Origin: an uncultured Porphyromonadaceae bacterium
GTDB lineage: Bacteria > Bacteroidota > Bacteroidia > Bacteroidales > Muribaculaceae
Direction of reading: 5' to 3'
DNA: 64,000 bases
Assembly: GCA_947178215.1 (NCBI GenBank)
Contig: CAMWXJ010000002.1
Location: forward strand, 87,422 to 151,421
Under the pieces are notes generated by a model, which was not told where the DNA came from, ran no database searches, and saw nothing but the letters and a program-made list of their open reading frames with translations. Position 1 is the stretch's first letter. Every line of letters starts with the position of its first letter. A program made the position numbers and the translations under genes. This document shows, piece after piece, positions 1 to 8,086 of the stretch.

Positions 1-389
1 CCCACGGCGATCTGTGGCACTCGACCGGTCTTATTCAGCATCTCGATTATTTTCGTCCCAAGCCTTCAAATGATCTGGATGAGAATCTCGACTCTTACTA
101 TCCGCGTCCCATCTTCAACTCAGACAAAAACAAGCAGACTCAGACACGTTATCTTCAAGACGCTTCCTACATACGTCTCAAAAACCTCCAAGTGGGATAC
201 ACTCTGCCGGCCAAGATCACACGCAAGGCATCTATCCAGAAGCTGCGTATGTATTTCTCGGGCGAGAATCTGTGGACCGGGACACACCTTTCCAAATTGT
301 TTGATCCGGAGACAATCGGTTCAGGATGGGGAGGTCTCACATATCCTCTGCAACGTACCTACTCGTTCGGTTTCAGTATCACTCTCTAA
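1..389 (+). CDS. SusC/RagA-family TonB-dependent receptor, 3' end only
   Basis: Open from the left edge (first full codon at base 3) to a TAA at 387-389; the last 128 residues of an outer-membrane SusC-type receptor. The tail is diagnostic: a YLQDASYIRLKNLQVGYTLP segment, then the KLRMYFSGENLWT strand that precedes the end of nearly all SusC proteins, and a final barrel strand ending in aromatic-rich YSFGFSITL. The family forms a 22-stranded barrel that imports glycan fragments with a SusD lid, powered by TonB. The susD gene starts 10 bases after the stop, so the two form the usual susCD pair. The plug, the CarboxypepD-reg domain and the promoter lie outside the window. Identification is confident; the substrate cannot be told from this part. 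Confidence 0.93.
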   Translation, partial: HGDLWHSTGLIQHLDYFRPKPSNDLDENLDSYYPRPIFNSDKNKQTQTRYLQDASYIRLKNLQVGYTLPAKITRKASIQKLRMYFSGENLWTGTHLSKLFDPETIGSGWGGLTYPLQRTYSFGFSITL

Positions 390-399
390 TCGGTTAAAA

Positions 400-2403
400 A
401 TGAAATATATTCACATAGCCGGAATAATCGGCATTATAATGGCTGCGGGAGGCATAATGTCATTGTCGTCGTGCAATGACTACCTCAACAAGGAGCCGCT
501 CTCCAGCGTCACACCCGAGCAGTATTTCAATGATGAGGCTGCTCTTCAGAACTACGCTAACAACTTCTACAACGGTATGTTGCCATCGCATGGCAGCTAC
601 GGAGGGGCAGCCGGCGACATCCAGACCGACAATATGTCTGCGCTTGACTATGACAGCGGTTTTGTACCCGGCAAGCGCAAGACATCGCTCACCAATGGCA
701 ACTGGAGCTTCTCTACTATCAACTCGATAAACTATTTTTTCGAGCAGGTACAGCCCAAATATGACGCGGGAGCCATATCAGGCTCACAGACCAACATCGA
801 CCATTACATGGGTGAGATGCACCTCTTCCGCGCTCTCGCATACTATTCGAGACTCGTGCAGTTCGGCGACTTTCCGATCATTACGGAATGTCTGCCTGAC
901 GACTGGCAGACACTCACTGATGCCAGCCGCCGCTATCCCCGCAACGAAGTGGCACGCTTTATCATAGGCGAGCTTGACAAAGCTATCGAGTTAATGCAAG
1001 GGCATAGTGTGGCTACCACGCGTGTATCTGAAAATGTAGCCCTTTTATACAAGTCGCGCATAGCGCTCTTTGAGGGATCGTGGCTTAAGAATTTTTCCGG
1101 CACACCCTTTGTGCCCGGTGATCCACAGTGGCCCGGTTATAGTAAAGACTACAACAAAGATTTCTCCTTCCAGGGCGGAAGTATTGAAAGCGAATACAAT
1201 TGGTTCTTTGATCAGGCTATGGACGCCGGCAAGAAGCTTGGCGACCAGATGATAGGTAACCTTACGCCCAACACCGGCATTGTGCCTCAGGAAGAGGGCA
1301 TGTCGCTCGCCGAGATCGAGGCTGCCAACCCGTACCTGTACATGTTTGCCGCCTATGATCTATCGAAATACAAAGAAGTCATACTGTGGCGCGAATACAG
1401 CGATGCCCTGCAGATCTACAATGGTTCAAGCGTGTACGCCCAGTCTGGCAACTGCGGTTACGGCACTACACGCAGTATGGTCGAGTCATATCTCATGAGC
1501 AACGGTATGCCCATATATGCACCCGGCTCAGGATATGCCGGCGACAATACGATACATGATGTACGTGTCGGACGCGACCCACGTCTTGTAATCTTCCTGA
1601 AAGAGCCCGGACAGAAGAATATATTGATACCAGGCAACGGTTCGCACACCTATCCCATAGAAGAATATCCCCGTATCCTCGACGGTGCCTATACCGTCAA
1701 TTATTCGACCGGTTATGCCCTGCGCAAATACAACAGCTTCGAGTCCAACCAAAACAATAATTTACGCTGCTGGCTGTCATACCCCTCGCTCAGAGGTGTC
1801 GAGGCAATGCTTAACTACATCGAGGCCTGTTATGAACGTACCGGAAACATCGACGGAACCGCCGACAGTTACTGGCGGGAGATTCGCAGCCGCAATGCCG
1901 GCATGGAGCCCGACTACCGTAAGACGATAGCCGCCACAGACATGGAGCGTGAAGCCAGGCTCGATTGGGCGGCATATACAGCCGGCAAGATAATTGATCC
2001 CGTCAGATTCAATATCAGGCGTGAACGCCGAAACGAATTCATCGCCGAAGGCTATCGCTGGAACGATATCATACGCTGGCGCTCCCTCGACCAGATGTGT
2101 GACAAGGGTTATCATATAGAGGGTATGCATCTGTGGGGCACTCCGATGGAGGAATGGTATGACCATGACTTATTGGTCAAAACAATATCACCTTCGTCAC
2201 TGAGCGAATATATCCGACCTAATGAGGCCAAAGCCAACAGCGAAGTCATGGATGGACTGAAATGGACGATGGCCCATTACCTCAACTCTCTACCCATAAA
2301 GCAGTTCATGCTTACAGCTCCTGATGGCGCTACCATCACGGATTCTCCCCTTTATCAGAATCCATATTGGCCCACTGAAGTCAATGCTCCGGCAGAAAAA
2401 TAA
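400..2403 (+). CDS. SusD/RagB-family nutrient-binding outer-membrane lipoprotein
   Basis: A 667-residue surface lipoprotein that caps the SusC barrel and binds the incoming glycan. The open frame runs further upstream, but that part overlaps the susC tail in another frame; the ATG at 400 gives a proper lipoprotein signal (hydrophobic run, then SLSSC with the lipid-carrying Cys at residue 25). After the Cys comes the typical NDYLNKEPLSSVTPEQYF start of SusD proteins, then TPR-like helices and the conserved C-terminal RRNEFIAEGYRWNDIIRW block near residue 555. Length is within the normal 500-680 range. It follows susC by 10 bases and precedes a convergent terminator. The two GH2 enzymes downstream suggest a beta-galactoside-like or uronic-acid-decorated glycan, which is inference only. 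Confidence 0.95.
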   Translation: MKYIHIAGIIGIIMAAGGIMSLSSCNDYLNKEPLSSVTPEQYFNDEAALQNYANNFYNGMLPSHGSYGGAAGDIQTDNMSALDYDSGFVPGKRKTSLTNGNWSFSTINSINYFFEQVQPKYDAGAISGSQTNIDHYMGEMHLFRALAYYSRLVQFGDFPIITECLPDDWQTLTDASRRYPRNEVARFIIGELDKAIELMQGHSVATTRVSENVALLYKSRIALFEGSWLKNFSGTPFVPGDPQWPGYSKDYNKDFSFQGGSIESEYNWFFDQAMDAGKKLGDQMIGNLTPNTGIVPQEEGMSLAEIEAANPYLYMFAAYDLSKYKEVILWREYSDALQIYNGSSVYAQSGNCGYGTTRSMVESYLMSNGMPIYAPGSGYAGDNTIHDVRVGRDPRLVIFLKEPGQKNILIPGNGSHTYPIEEYPRILDGAYTVNYSTGYALRKYNSFESNQNNNLRCWLSYPSLRGVEAMLNYIEACYERTGNIDGTADSYWREIRSRNAGMEPDYRKTIAATDMEREARLDWAAYTAGKIIDPVRFNIRRERRNEFIAEGYRWNDIIRWRSLDQMCDKGYHIEGMHLWGTPMEEWYDHDLLVKTISPSSLSEYIRPNEAKANSEVMDGLKWTMAHYLNSLPIKQFMLTAPDGATITDSPLYQNPYWPTEVNAPAEK

Positions 2404-2482
2404 TCGTAAAGACAATTCACGCTGACTACTTTTATAACTTTGGTTATTAGATAGATTTAAGTTAATGTTATGATTCAAGAGA

Positions 2483-2512
2483 GACGGGCTTACTTACACA
2501 AGTAGGCCCGTC
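2483..2512 (+). terminator. hairpin terminator after susCD, probably bidirectional
   Basis: A 13-bp stem (arms 2483-2495 and 2500-2512, one G-T type mismatch) closed by the loop ACAC. It sits between the susD stop at 2403 and the convergent araC stop at 2563, so it can end both transcripts. The T run after it is short, as is common in this phylum. Confidence 0.65.
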
Positions 2513-2562
2513 TTAACATCAGGATTTATGCGCCGACGGAAGATACCGGCAGGAGACCGGCG

Positions 2563-3465
2563 CTAACCTTTGAGGCGTTTGCGGTATTCGGTAGGAGAGA
2601 CGCCCATGACTGAGGTAAAGAGACGACTGAAATAGTACGGGTCGGAAATTCCGACCTTATGACATATCTGATTGACGTGCAGAGAGGTGAAGTCAAGCAA
2701 CTGACATGCCTGACGTATGCGTAAGAGCCTCAGGTGATTGATCGGTGAATGGCCCGTATGAGCTGTGAACAGATGGCTGAGATAGGATGGTGTGACACCT
2801 GCGTAGCTGGCCATATCGGTCAAGCGCAAAGATGACTCTATATTTTCAGTCATCAACCGTATGACGGAGTCGACAATTCCTAATTTCTCACGGTCCGAAC
2901 CGTTGTCAGGGGAGATGGCGGCCGCCCTGAAACTGTCAATCTGTCTCAATGTAGACAGGAAATAAATCATTGTTGCACACGTGTAAGTGAGAGACTCGCG
3001 CGAATATCCGCGTTCAAGTGTGGTCATGATTTCCTCGAACAGCGCAATTCGGTCAGCGATACGGCTGTTTGGCCCAGGCTTGACTGCGACAGGGCCTGTT
3101 GACGGCGGCATGAAAGTATGGGCGATGGCACCCCGGTAGTGTACCCAGTAGATGGTCCAGGGGTCTGACTTGTCCGCCCCATAAGAGTGAGGGCGTCCTG
3201 CCGGGAGTATGAAATAATGATTGGGGCCGACTTCATAGTGCCGGTCATCTATCTCATACCACCCTTTACCTGCCCGGCAATAGATTAAAACCCACTGCAT
3301 TATAGGCTCTACCCTATGGCGACAATGGTTTCCGGCAGAGGGATAATAACCTATATCCGTAATGTGAAGCTGAGAGCCGATAGGATGGTTCTCCATCTCG
3401 GCGATGCAAGCCGGTGGAAGCACAAACGCCCGTTCTCCGATAAATCCATCTTTTTTGCGAATCAT
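2563..3465 (-). CDS. AraC-family transcriptional regulator
   Basis: A 300-residue regulator with an N-terminal cupin-like sugar-sensing domain (about residues 20-150; HYFILPAGRPHSYG is the typical cupin strand pair) and a C-terminal pair of helix-turn-helix motifs (about 200-298: MASYAGVTPSYLSHLFTAHT, then ICHKVGISDPYYFSRLF and GVSPTEYRKRL). The frame can be extended 24 codons upstream, but a promoter -7 box at 3504-3511 lies inside that extension, so the ATG at 3465 is the likely start; it also gives the usual family length. It is divergent from the GH2-MFS-DUF5107-GH2 operon and convergent with susD, the normal position for the regulator of a sugar utilisation locus. The effector is probably a breakdown product of the glycan. 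Confidence 0.92.
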   Translation of the reverse strand: MIRKKDGFIGERAFVLPPACIAEMENHPIGSQLHITDIGYYPSAGNHCRHRVEPIMQWVLIYCRAGKGWYEIDDRHYEVGPNHYFILPAGRPHSYGADKSDPWTIYWVHYRGAIAHTFMPPSTGPVAVKPGPNSRIADRIALFEEIMTTLERGYSRESLTYTCATMIYFLSTLRQIDSFRAAAISPDNGSDREKLGIVDSVIRLMTENIESSLRLTDMASYAGVTPSYLSHLFTAHTGHSPINHLRLLRIRQACQLLDFTSLHVNQICHKVGISDPYYFSRLFTSVMGVSPTEYRKRLKG

Positions 3466-3503
3466 GATATTAAGATTATATATTAGGAATATAAACGACA
3501 CTA

Positions 3504-3511
3504 CAAAGATA
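3504..3511 (-). promoter_or_regulatory. -7 box of the araC promoter
   Basis: TATCTTTG on the minus strand, an exact match to TAnnTTTG. It predicts a transcript start near 3497 and a leader of about 30 bases before the ATG at 3465. No clean -33 TTTG at ideal spacing; the inverted repeat 3521-3543 occupies that place. Confidence 0.5.
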
Positions 3512-3520
3512 TACAAAAAA

Positions 3521-3543
3521 GCAATTTTATCCATCAAAATTGC
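3521..3543. promoter_or_regulatory. inverted repeat between divergent promoters, candidate AraC operator
   Basis: GCAATTTT and AAAATTGC form perfect 8-bp arms around the 7-base spacer ATCCATC. The site covers the -33 region of the araC promoter and ends 12 bases before the -33 element of the rightward promoter, so a bound regulator could act on both. Assignment to this AraC protein is inference. Confidence 0.45.
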
Positions 3544-3554
3544 AGATTTTCATA

Positions 3555-3585
3555 TTGCGACTTAGTAAGATAACGAATAATTTTG
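3555..3585 (+). promoter_or_regulatory. promoter of the GH2-MFS-DUF5107-GH2 operon
   Basis: TTG at 3555-3557, a 20-base spacer, and TAATTTTG at 3578-3585 match the Bacteroidetes housekeeping promoter at both boxes. Expected start near 3592, giving a leader of roughly 350 bases before the first GH2 gene. Confidence 0.6.
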
Positions 3586-3781
3586 CAGCAGAATATTTCC
3601 AACTTATCCATTTCCATGGTGCATAGCCTGACAATCCCGTGACACGGACTGACAGTGTGGCTCCGACCGTTTCAGGAGCCGCCGGCACAATCTTCATTGG
3701 GCCTCCGATTACGGCGGATGGGGCTGCATCATCGCCTATCAGGCAAAACAACCTTAAAACATCAAACCTCAGATACAAAAA

Positions 3782-3931
3782 ATGAAGAGTATGAATTTAT
3801 TCCGTCTGCCGGCAGCTGTCGTCGTGCTGCCATCAGGGAATGTGATGAATCAATACGACGTGGCATCGACCGGTGCCGCGATTTTCGATATAGAACAGAC
3901 TCTGGCCCAGGCCAAGGCCTCCTTCAAGTAA
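3782..3931 (+). CDS. 49-residue leader ORF of unknown function
   Basis: ATG at 3782 to TAA at 3929-3931, lying inside the long leader between the promoter at 3555-3585 and the GH2 start at 3943, and ending 11 bases before that start. The product begins MKSMNLFRLPAAVVVLPSGN and then becomes polar (QYDVASTGAAIFDIEQTLAQ); the hydrophobic start is too short for a sure signal peptide. Its ATG overlaps the TGA (3783-3785) of another frame open across about 3650-3785. I do not recognise it. It could be a real small protein, a leader peptide that couples translation to the GH2 gene, or the remnant of a deleted gene. The only support is position and an intact frame. Confidence 0.3.
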   Translation: MKSMNLFRLPAAVVVLPSGNVMNQYDVASTGAAIFDIEQTLAQAKASFK

Positions 3932-3942
3932 ATTCCAACACC

Positions 3943-6669
3943 ATGAAAATAAAGCGACTTTGCATCATTCTGGCTGCGGCCTCGATTTCGGCGGCAGCAT
4001 CGGCAATGGCATCAGACACCGACACTCTGGGTCTCGGCGGACTCTGGCGATTTCAGCTCGATCCGATGGGATTCGGCAAGACTCCCGGCTCGGAGCTGTA
4101 TCTGACCCGTCTGCCGGAGACAATCATGCTCCCGGGCACCACCGACACAGGGGGCAAAGGAATCAAGAACACGGCAGCTTATGTGGACCGTCTGAGCCGA
4201 AAGTTTGAATACAATGGCCCCGCATGGTATCAGCGTGAAGTGACCATACCCTCCGGCTGGTCAGGCCGCGACATCGAGCTTGAGCTTGAGCGCTGCCATT
4301 GGCTCACTACCGTATATGTGGACGGACGGGAAGTGGCATCGGGCGAGCGCCTGAGCACCCCTGACCGCTGGAATCTGAGTCAGGTCATGACTCCCGGCAC
4401 CCACATATTGACCATATGCGTTGACAATCGTGCTCCCTATCCTATGGATCAATGGAACCACGGAACAACTGAATATACCCAGACCAACTGGAACGGAATA
4501 GTGGGCGATATGAACCTCATTGCCCGTCCGGCCTCTCATCTCGGAAAAATTCAGCTGTATCCCGACGTCGCGTCGCGCTCGGTCGATGTAAGTGCCCGGG
4601 CGAAAGTCGCCGACAACAGCACTCTGACGGTTGCCGTCACCAACCCGGAAGGGAAACAGGTTGCGGTAAAGACAATGACCATGGCGCCGGGCGATTCGGT
4701 CGTCAAGGTCAACATTCCTCTCGGACGCGATGCCCGTCTCTGGGACGAGTTCGATCCGGCCCTTTATACCGTGACCACTACCCTCAACTCCGACTCGGGA
4801 AGCGACAGCCGCTCCGAACGCTTCGGCCTGCGCAGCGTAGAGCAGGGTCCACATCATATCAGAATCAACGGAGTGGACCGCCATCTGCGCGGCACGCTCG
4901 ACTGCGCCGTATGGCCTCTGACGGGCTATCCTTCGACCGACAAACATGACTGGCTCCGGATCATGAAGACGATACAGGACTATGGCATGAACCATGTCCG
5001 TTTTCACAGCTGGTGTCCGCCCGAGGCCGCGTTTGAAGCCGCCGACGAACTCGGACTATATCTTCAGGTCGAGCTACCGATGTGGATCAAGGATGTCGGG
5101 CGGTATCCGGCCCGCCGCGACTGGTTCGAACGTGAGATGTACGCCCTTCTCGACGAATACGGTAACCATCCCTCATTTGTACTCTATTGCAACGGCAACG
5201 AGAACGAGGGCGACTTCGCCGTACTCGAGGACCTGATTGTGAAAGGCAAGGCCCATGACCCGCGCCATCTCTATTCGGCAAGTACGGCCCGTACCCACAC
5301 GGCCTCCGATCAATTCTACGCCTCGCACGTCACCGACAAGGGTTGGATTACAGTGTACGAAGGCAAGCTGTCGACCGACTGGGACGTCAACGCCACCAGC
5401 GACATCGACGTTCCCGTCATAGCCCATGAGACCGGACAGCGGTGCATGTACCCCGACTTCAAGGAAATGGCCAAGTACACGGGTGTGCTCGAACCCCGTA
5501 ACATGGGCGTGTTCCGCGACCGCCTGGCCCGCAACGGCATGCTTCATCAGGCCGAAGATTTCCTGATGGCTACCGGCGCGCATACCGTTCTTCAATACAA
5601 AGAGGTCAACGAAGCACTGCTCCGCAGCAGTCTCTCCGGCGGCTTCCAGCTGCTCGGCTTACAGGATTTCCCCGGACAGGGTAGCGCGTATGTAGGCATT
5701 CTTGACGCTTTCTGGGAAAGCAAGGGTCTCGTGACGTCCGAGAAATATCGCGAGTCGTGCGCTCCCCGCGTACTCCTGGCCAGGATGCCCAAGCGCGTCT
5801 ACTCGTCATCTGAACCCTTAGAAGCTTCGCTCTTTCTCTATAATTTCGGTCCATCCGACGTCAGGAAAGGCAACACTCGCTGGTCGCTCGACGACATTAA
5901 CAGAAATACTGTTGCCTCCGGTCACATCAGCCACGGCCGCGTGGCGCGCTCCTCGGTGGATTCGCTCGGCATGGTCTGCGCCGACCTTTCGTCAATAGCG
6001 GTTCCGGGCCGATACACACTCCACGCCCAAAACGATGGCATCCGCAACAGCTGGGCCATATGGGTATATCCTGCCGACGATGCGGTCGACAGCACGACTT
6101 ACGTGACCGATCCCGACGACGCGCTCGCACGTCTGGCCAAGGGGGAGAGTGTGCTGCTCGTTCCGGCCGACGCTCCGGGACGCAAGACTCATTTCGCATC
6201 CCATTTCTGGAATCCAATTATGTTCAACTGGGATCCTATGATTGTCGGCACCCTGATTGACAATGAACACGGCGCCTTCGGATCGTTCCCTACCGACATG
6301 TATGCCGACTGGCAGTGGACCGATATCCTCGGCAATGCCCGGGCCATGGACCTTACCGACATTGCATCGCTGACTCCGGTGGTGCAGAGTATCGACACCT
6401 ACGAGGTGAACCGTAAGCTCGGCATAGCATTCGAGGCAAGAGTGGGCAACGGACGGCTGTTTGTGCTGTGCGTCGACCCGGTAAAGAATATTGACAAGCG
6501 GCCGGCCACCCGTCGTCTTTTGCGCTCGGTCGCCGACTACGTGTCAGGCTCCGACTTCAACCCGGCAGTATCACTCGAGCCGCATCAGGTCAAAGCCCTG
6601 TTCACACCCCCGACTGTTACCGACAGCAACGGCACTTCTGACGCCGTACGCCAGCTCCTCAACCAATAA
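3943..6669 (+). CDS. glycoside hydrolase family 2 enzyme, periplasmic (first copy)
   Basis: A 908-residue exo-acting glycosidase of the GH2 type. The ATG at 3943 is chosen over the longer frame because it starts a clean signal peptide (MKIKRLCIILAAASISAAASA) and falls downstream of the promoter. Domains in order: sugar-binding jelly roll (about 30-200, LGGLWRFQLDP and the LPGTTDTGG turn), immunoglobulin-like domain (about 205-300), TIM barrel (about 300-600), and further beta domains. The HVRFHSWCPPEAAFEAADEL block is typical of this subgroup. The acid/base is probably Glu420 (GNE) and the nucleophile Glu496 (HETGQ). The exact sugar (beta-galactose, beta-glucuronic or other) is not readable. 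First gene of an operon, 12 bases before the MFS gene; paralogue of the gene at 11383. Confidence 0.9.
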   Translation: MKIKRLCIILAAASISAAASAMASDTDTLGLGGLWRFQLDPMGFGKTPGSELYLTRLPETIMLPGTTDTGGKGIKNTAAYVDRLSRKFEYNGPAWYQREVTIPSGWSGRDIELELERCHWLTTVYVDGREVASGERLSTPDRWNLSQVMTPGTHILTICVDNRAPYPMDQWNHGTTEYTQTNWNGIVGDMNLIARPASHLGKIQLYPDVASRSVDVSARAKVADNSTLTVAVTNPEGKQVAVKTMTMAPGDSVVKVNIPLGRDARLWDEFDPALYTVTTTLNSDSGSDSRSERFGLRSVEQGPHHIRINGVDRHLRGTLDCAVWPLTGYPSTDKHDWLRIMKTIQDYGMNHVRFHSWCPPEAAFEAADELGLYLQVELPMWIKDVGRYPARRDWFEREMYALLDEYGNHPSFVLYCNGNENEGDFAVLEDLIVKGKAHDPRHLYSASTARTHTASDQFYASHVTDKGWITVYEGKLSTDWDVNATSDIDVPVIAHETGQRCMYPDFKEMAKYTGVLEPRNMGVFRDRLARNGMLHQAEDFLMATGAHTVLQYKEVNEALLRSSLSGGFQLLGLQDFPGQGSAYVGILDAFWESKGLVTSEKYRESCAPRVLLARMPKRVYSSSEPLEASLFLYNFGPSDVRKGNTRWSLDDINRNTVASGHISHGRVARSSVDSLGMVCADLSSIAVPGRYTLHAQNDGIRNSWAIWVYPADDAVDSTTYVTDPDDALARLAKGESVLLVPADAPGRKTHFASHFWNPIMFNWDPMIVGTLIDNEHGAFGSFPTDMYADWQWTDILGNARAMDLTDIASLTPVVQSIDTYEVNRKLGIAFEARVGNGRLFVLCVDPVKNIDKRPATRRLLRSVADYVSGSDFNPAVSLEPHQVKALFTPPTVTDSNGTSDAVRQLLNQ

Positions 6670-6681
6670 TTGTCGTATATC

Positions 6682-8076
6682 ATGAATATAACAGTGCATA
6701 ATTACAATCGCGGCTTCGTTTATTTTATCTGTCTTGTTTCGGCCATGGGCGGACTGCTTTTCGGCTATGACTGGGTGGTGATAGGAGGTGCAAAACCTTT
6801 TTATGAAGCATATTTCGGTATAACCGAAAGTCCTGCGATGATTGGTCTGGCGATGAGTATCGCTCTTGTAGGATGTCTTGCCGGAGCCACCACAGCGGGC
6901 ATCCTGGCCGATGCCATAGGCCGACGCGCGCTGCTTGCAGTATCGGCATCCGTGTTCTTGGTTTCGGCATGGGGCACAGGCGCGGCCGACACGTTTACTT
7001 TCTTTCTGATTGCACGTCTGCTTGGCGGCGTAGGCATAGGAATCGCGTCAGGCCTTTCGCCGATGTATATAGCCGAGGTAGCCCCGGCGTCGATCAGAGG
7101 CCGACTGGTGTCGCTCAATCAGCTGACGATAGTGCTTGGCATTCTTGCCGCCCAGATTGTCAACATGCTGATTGCGGAGCATGTAGAACCGGGCCTGAGT
7201 GCTGACCTACTCGCCATGACCTGGAACGGACAGACGGCCTGGCGCCATATGTTCTGGGGGGCTGCATATCCTGCTGCCGCATTTCTGCTGCTTGCCCTCG
7301 CAATACCCGAAAGCCCCCGCTGGCTGCTCATGAAAGGCAAATCCACCAAAGCACTGTCCATCCTCAGCCGCATAGGCGGCGAGTCTTACGCACACACCGA
7401 GTCGCGTGATGTAGAGGCGGCCCTCGAAGCCGAGAGGGGGCGCGGTGGCATGAAGATGCTTCTCGGCAAGCCGTTTCGACACGCCTTGACACTCGGCCTG
7501 GTGATAGCCGTGTTTCAGCAGTGGTGTGGCACCAACGTAATATTCAACTACGCCCAGGAAATATTCTCGGCCGCAGGCTATGAGCTCGGCGACCTGTTCT
7601 TCCAGATAGTAGTGACCGGCATAACCAACGTGATATTTACCTTTGTGGCCATATATACCGTTGACCGTCTTGGACGTCGCGCGCTGATGCTGCTCGGAGC
7701 AGCCGGCCTTGGCATTATATATCTGATTCTGGGATGTTGCTACAGTATGCACCTCACGGGCGTGATAATGATGCTCCTTGTGGTATTGGCCATAGCCTGC
7801 TATGCCATGACGCTCGGCCCTGTCACATGGGTGCTTCTGTCGGAGATTTTCCCTGACAAAGTGCGTGCCGCCGCTATGGCAGTCTGCACCTTCGCATTGT
7901 GGACAGGCAGTGCGACACTAACGTTCAGTTTCCCCTATCTTAACGCCGGACTGGGCGCCCACGTGACCTTCTGGGTTTATGCGGCTATCTGTCTCACCGC
8001 GTATATCTATCTATACCGTCGTTGTCCCGAAACCAAAGGCAAGACACTTGAAGAAATTCAAAAAACACTTAATTGA
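6682..8076 (+). CDS. MFS sugar porter, XylE/GLUT-like sugar:proton symporter
   Basis: A 464-residue inner-membrane transporter with 12 predicted helices. ATG at 6682 preferred; a TTG at 6670 in the same frame is possible. All hallmarks of the sugar porter family are present: GLLFGYDWVVIGG in helix 1, RLLGGVGIGIASGLSPMYIAE, GRRALL and DRLGRRALM loops, PESPRWLL near residue 210, QQWCGTNVIFNY near 279 (the QQxxGxN sugar site), GPVTWVLLSEIFPDKVR near 386, and PETKGKTLEE near the C-terminus. Family knowledge: proton-coupled uptake of monosaccharides such as xylose, glucose, galactose or arabinose. Between two periplasmic GH2 enzymes, it most likely imports the sugar they release. It starts 12 bases after the GH2 stop and ends 10 bases before the DUF5107 start. 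Confidence 0.93.
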   Translation: MNITVHNYNRGFVYFICLVSAMGGLLFGYDWVVIGGAKPFYEAYFGITESPAMIGLAMSIALVGCLAGATTAGILADAIGRRALLAVSASVFLVSAWGTGAADTFTFFLIARLLGGVGIGIASGLSPMYIAEVAPASIRGRLVSLNQLTIVLGILAAQIVNMLIAEHVEPGLSADLLAMTWNGQTAWRHMFWGAAYPAAAFLLLALAIPESPRWLLMKGKSTKALSILSRIGGESYAHTESRDVEAALEAERGRGGMKMLLGKPFRHALTLGLVIAVFQQWCGTNVIFNYAQEIFSAAGYELGDLFFQIVVTGITNVIFTFVAIYTVDRLGRRALMLLGAAGLGIIYLILGCCYSMHLTGVIMMLLVVLAIACYAMTLGPVTWVLLSEIFPDKVRAAAMAVCTFALWTGSATLTFSFPYLNAGLGAHVTFWVYAAICLTAYIYLYRRCPETKGKTLEEIQKTLN

Positions 8077-8086
8077 CAACATACCA

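Noticed and set aside
70..399. N-terminal extension of the SusD gene to base 70
   Set aside because: This part overlaps the susC tail in another frame and has no export signal; the ATG at 400 starts a proper lipoprotein signal.
3655..3942. N-terminal extension of the first GH2 enzyme
   Set aside because: Arg/Ser-rich shadow-like sequence before a clean signal peptide at 3943.
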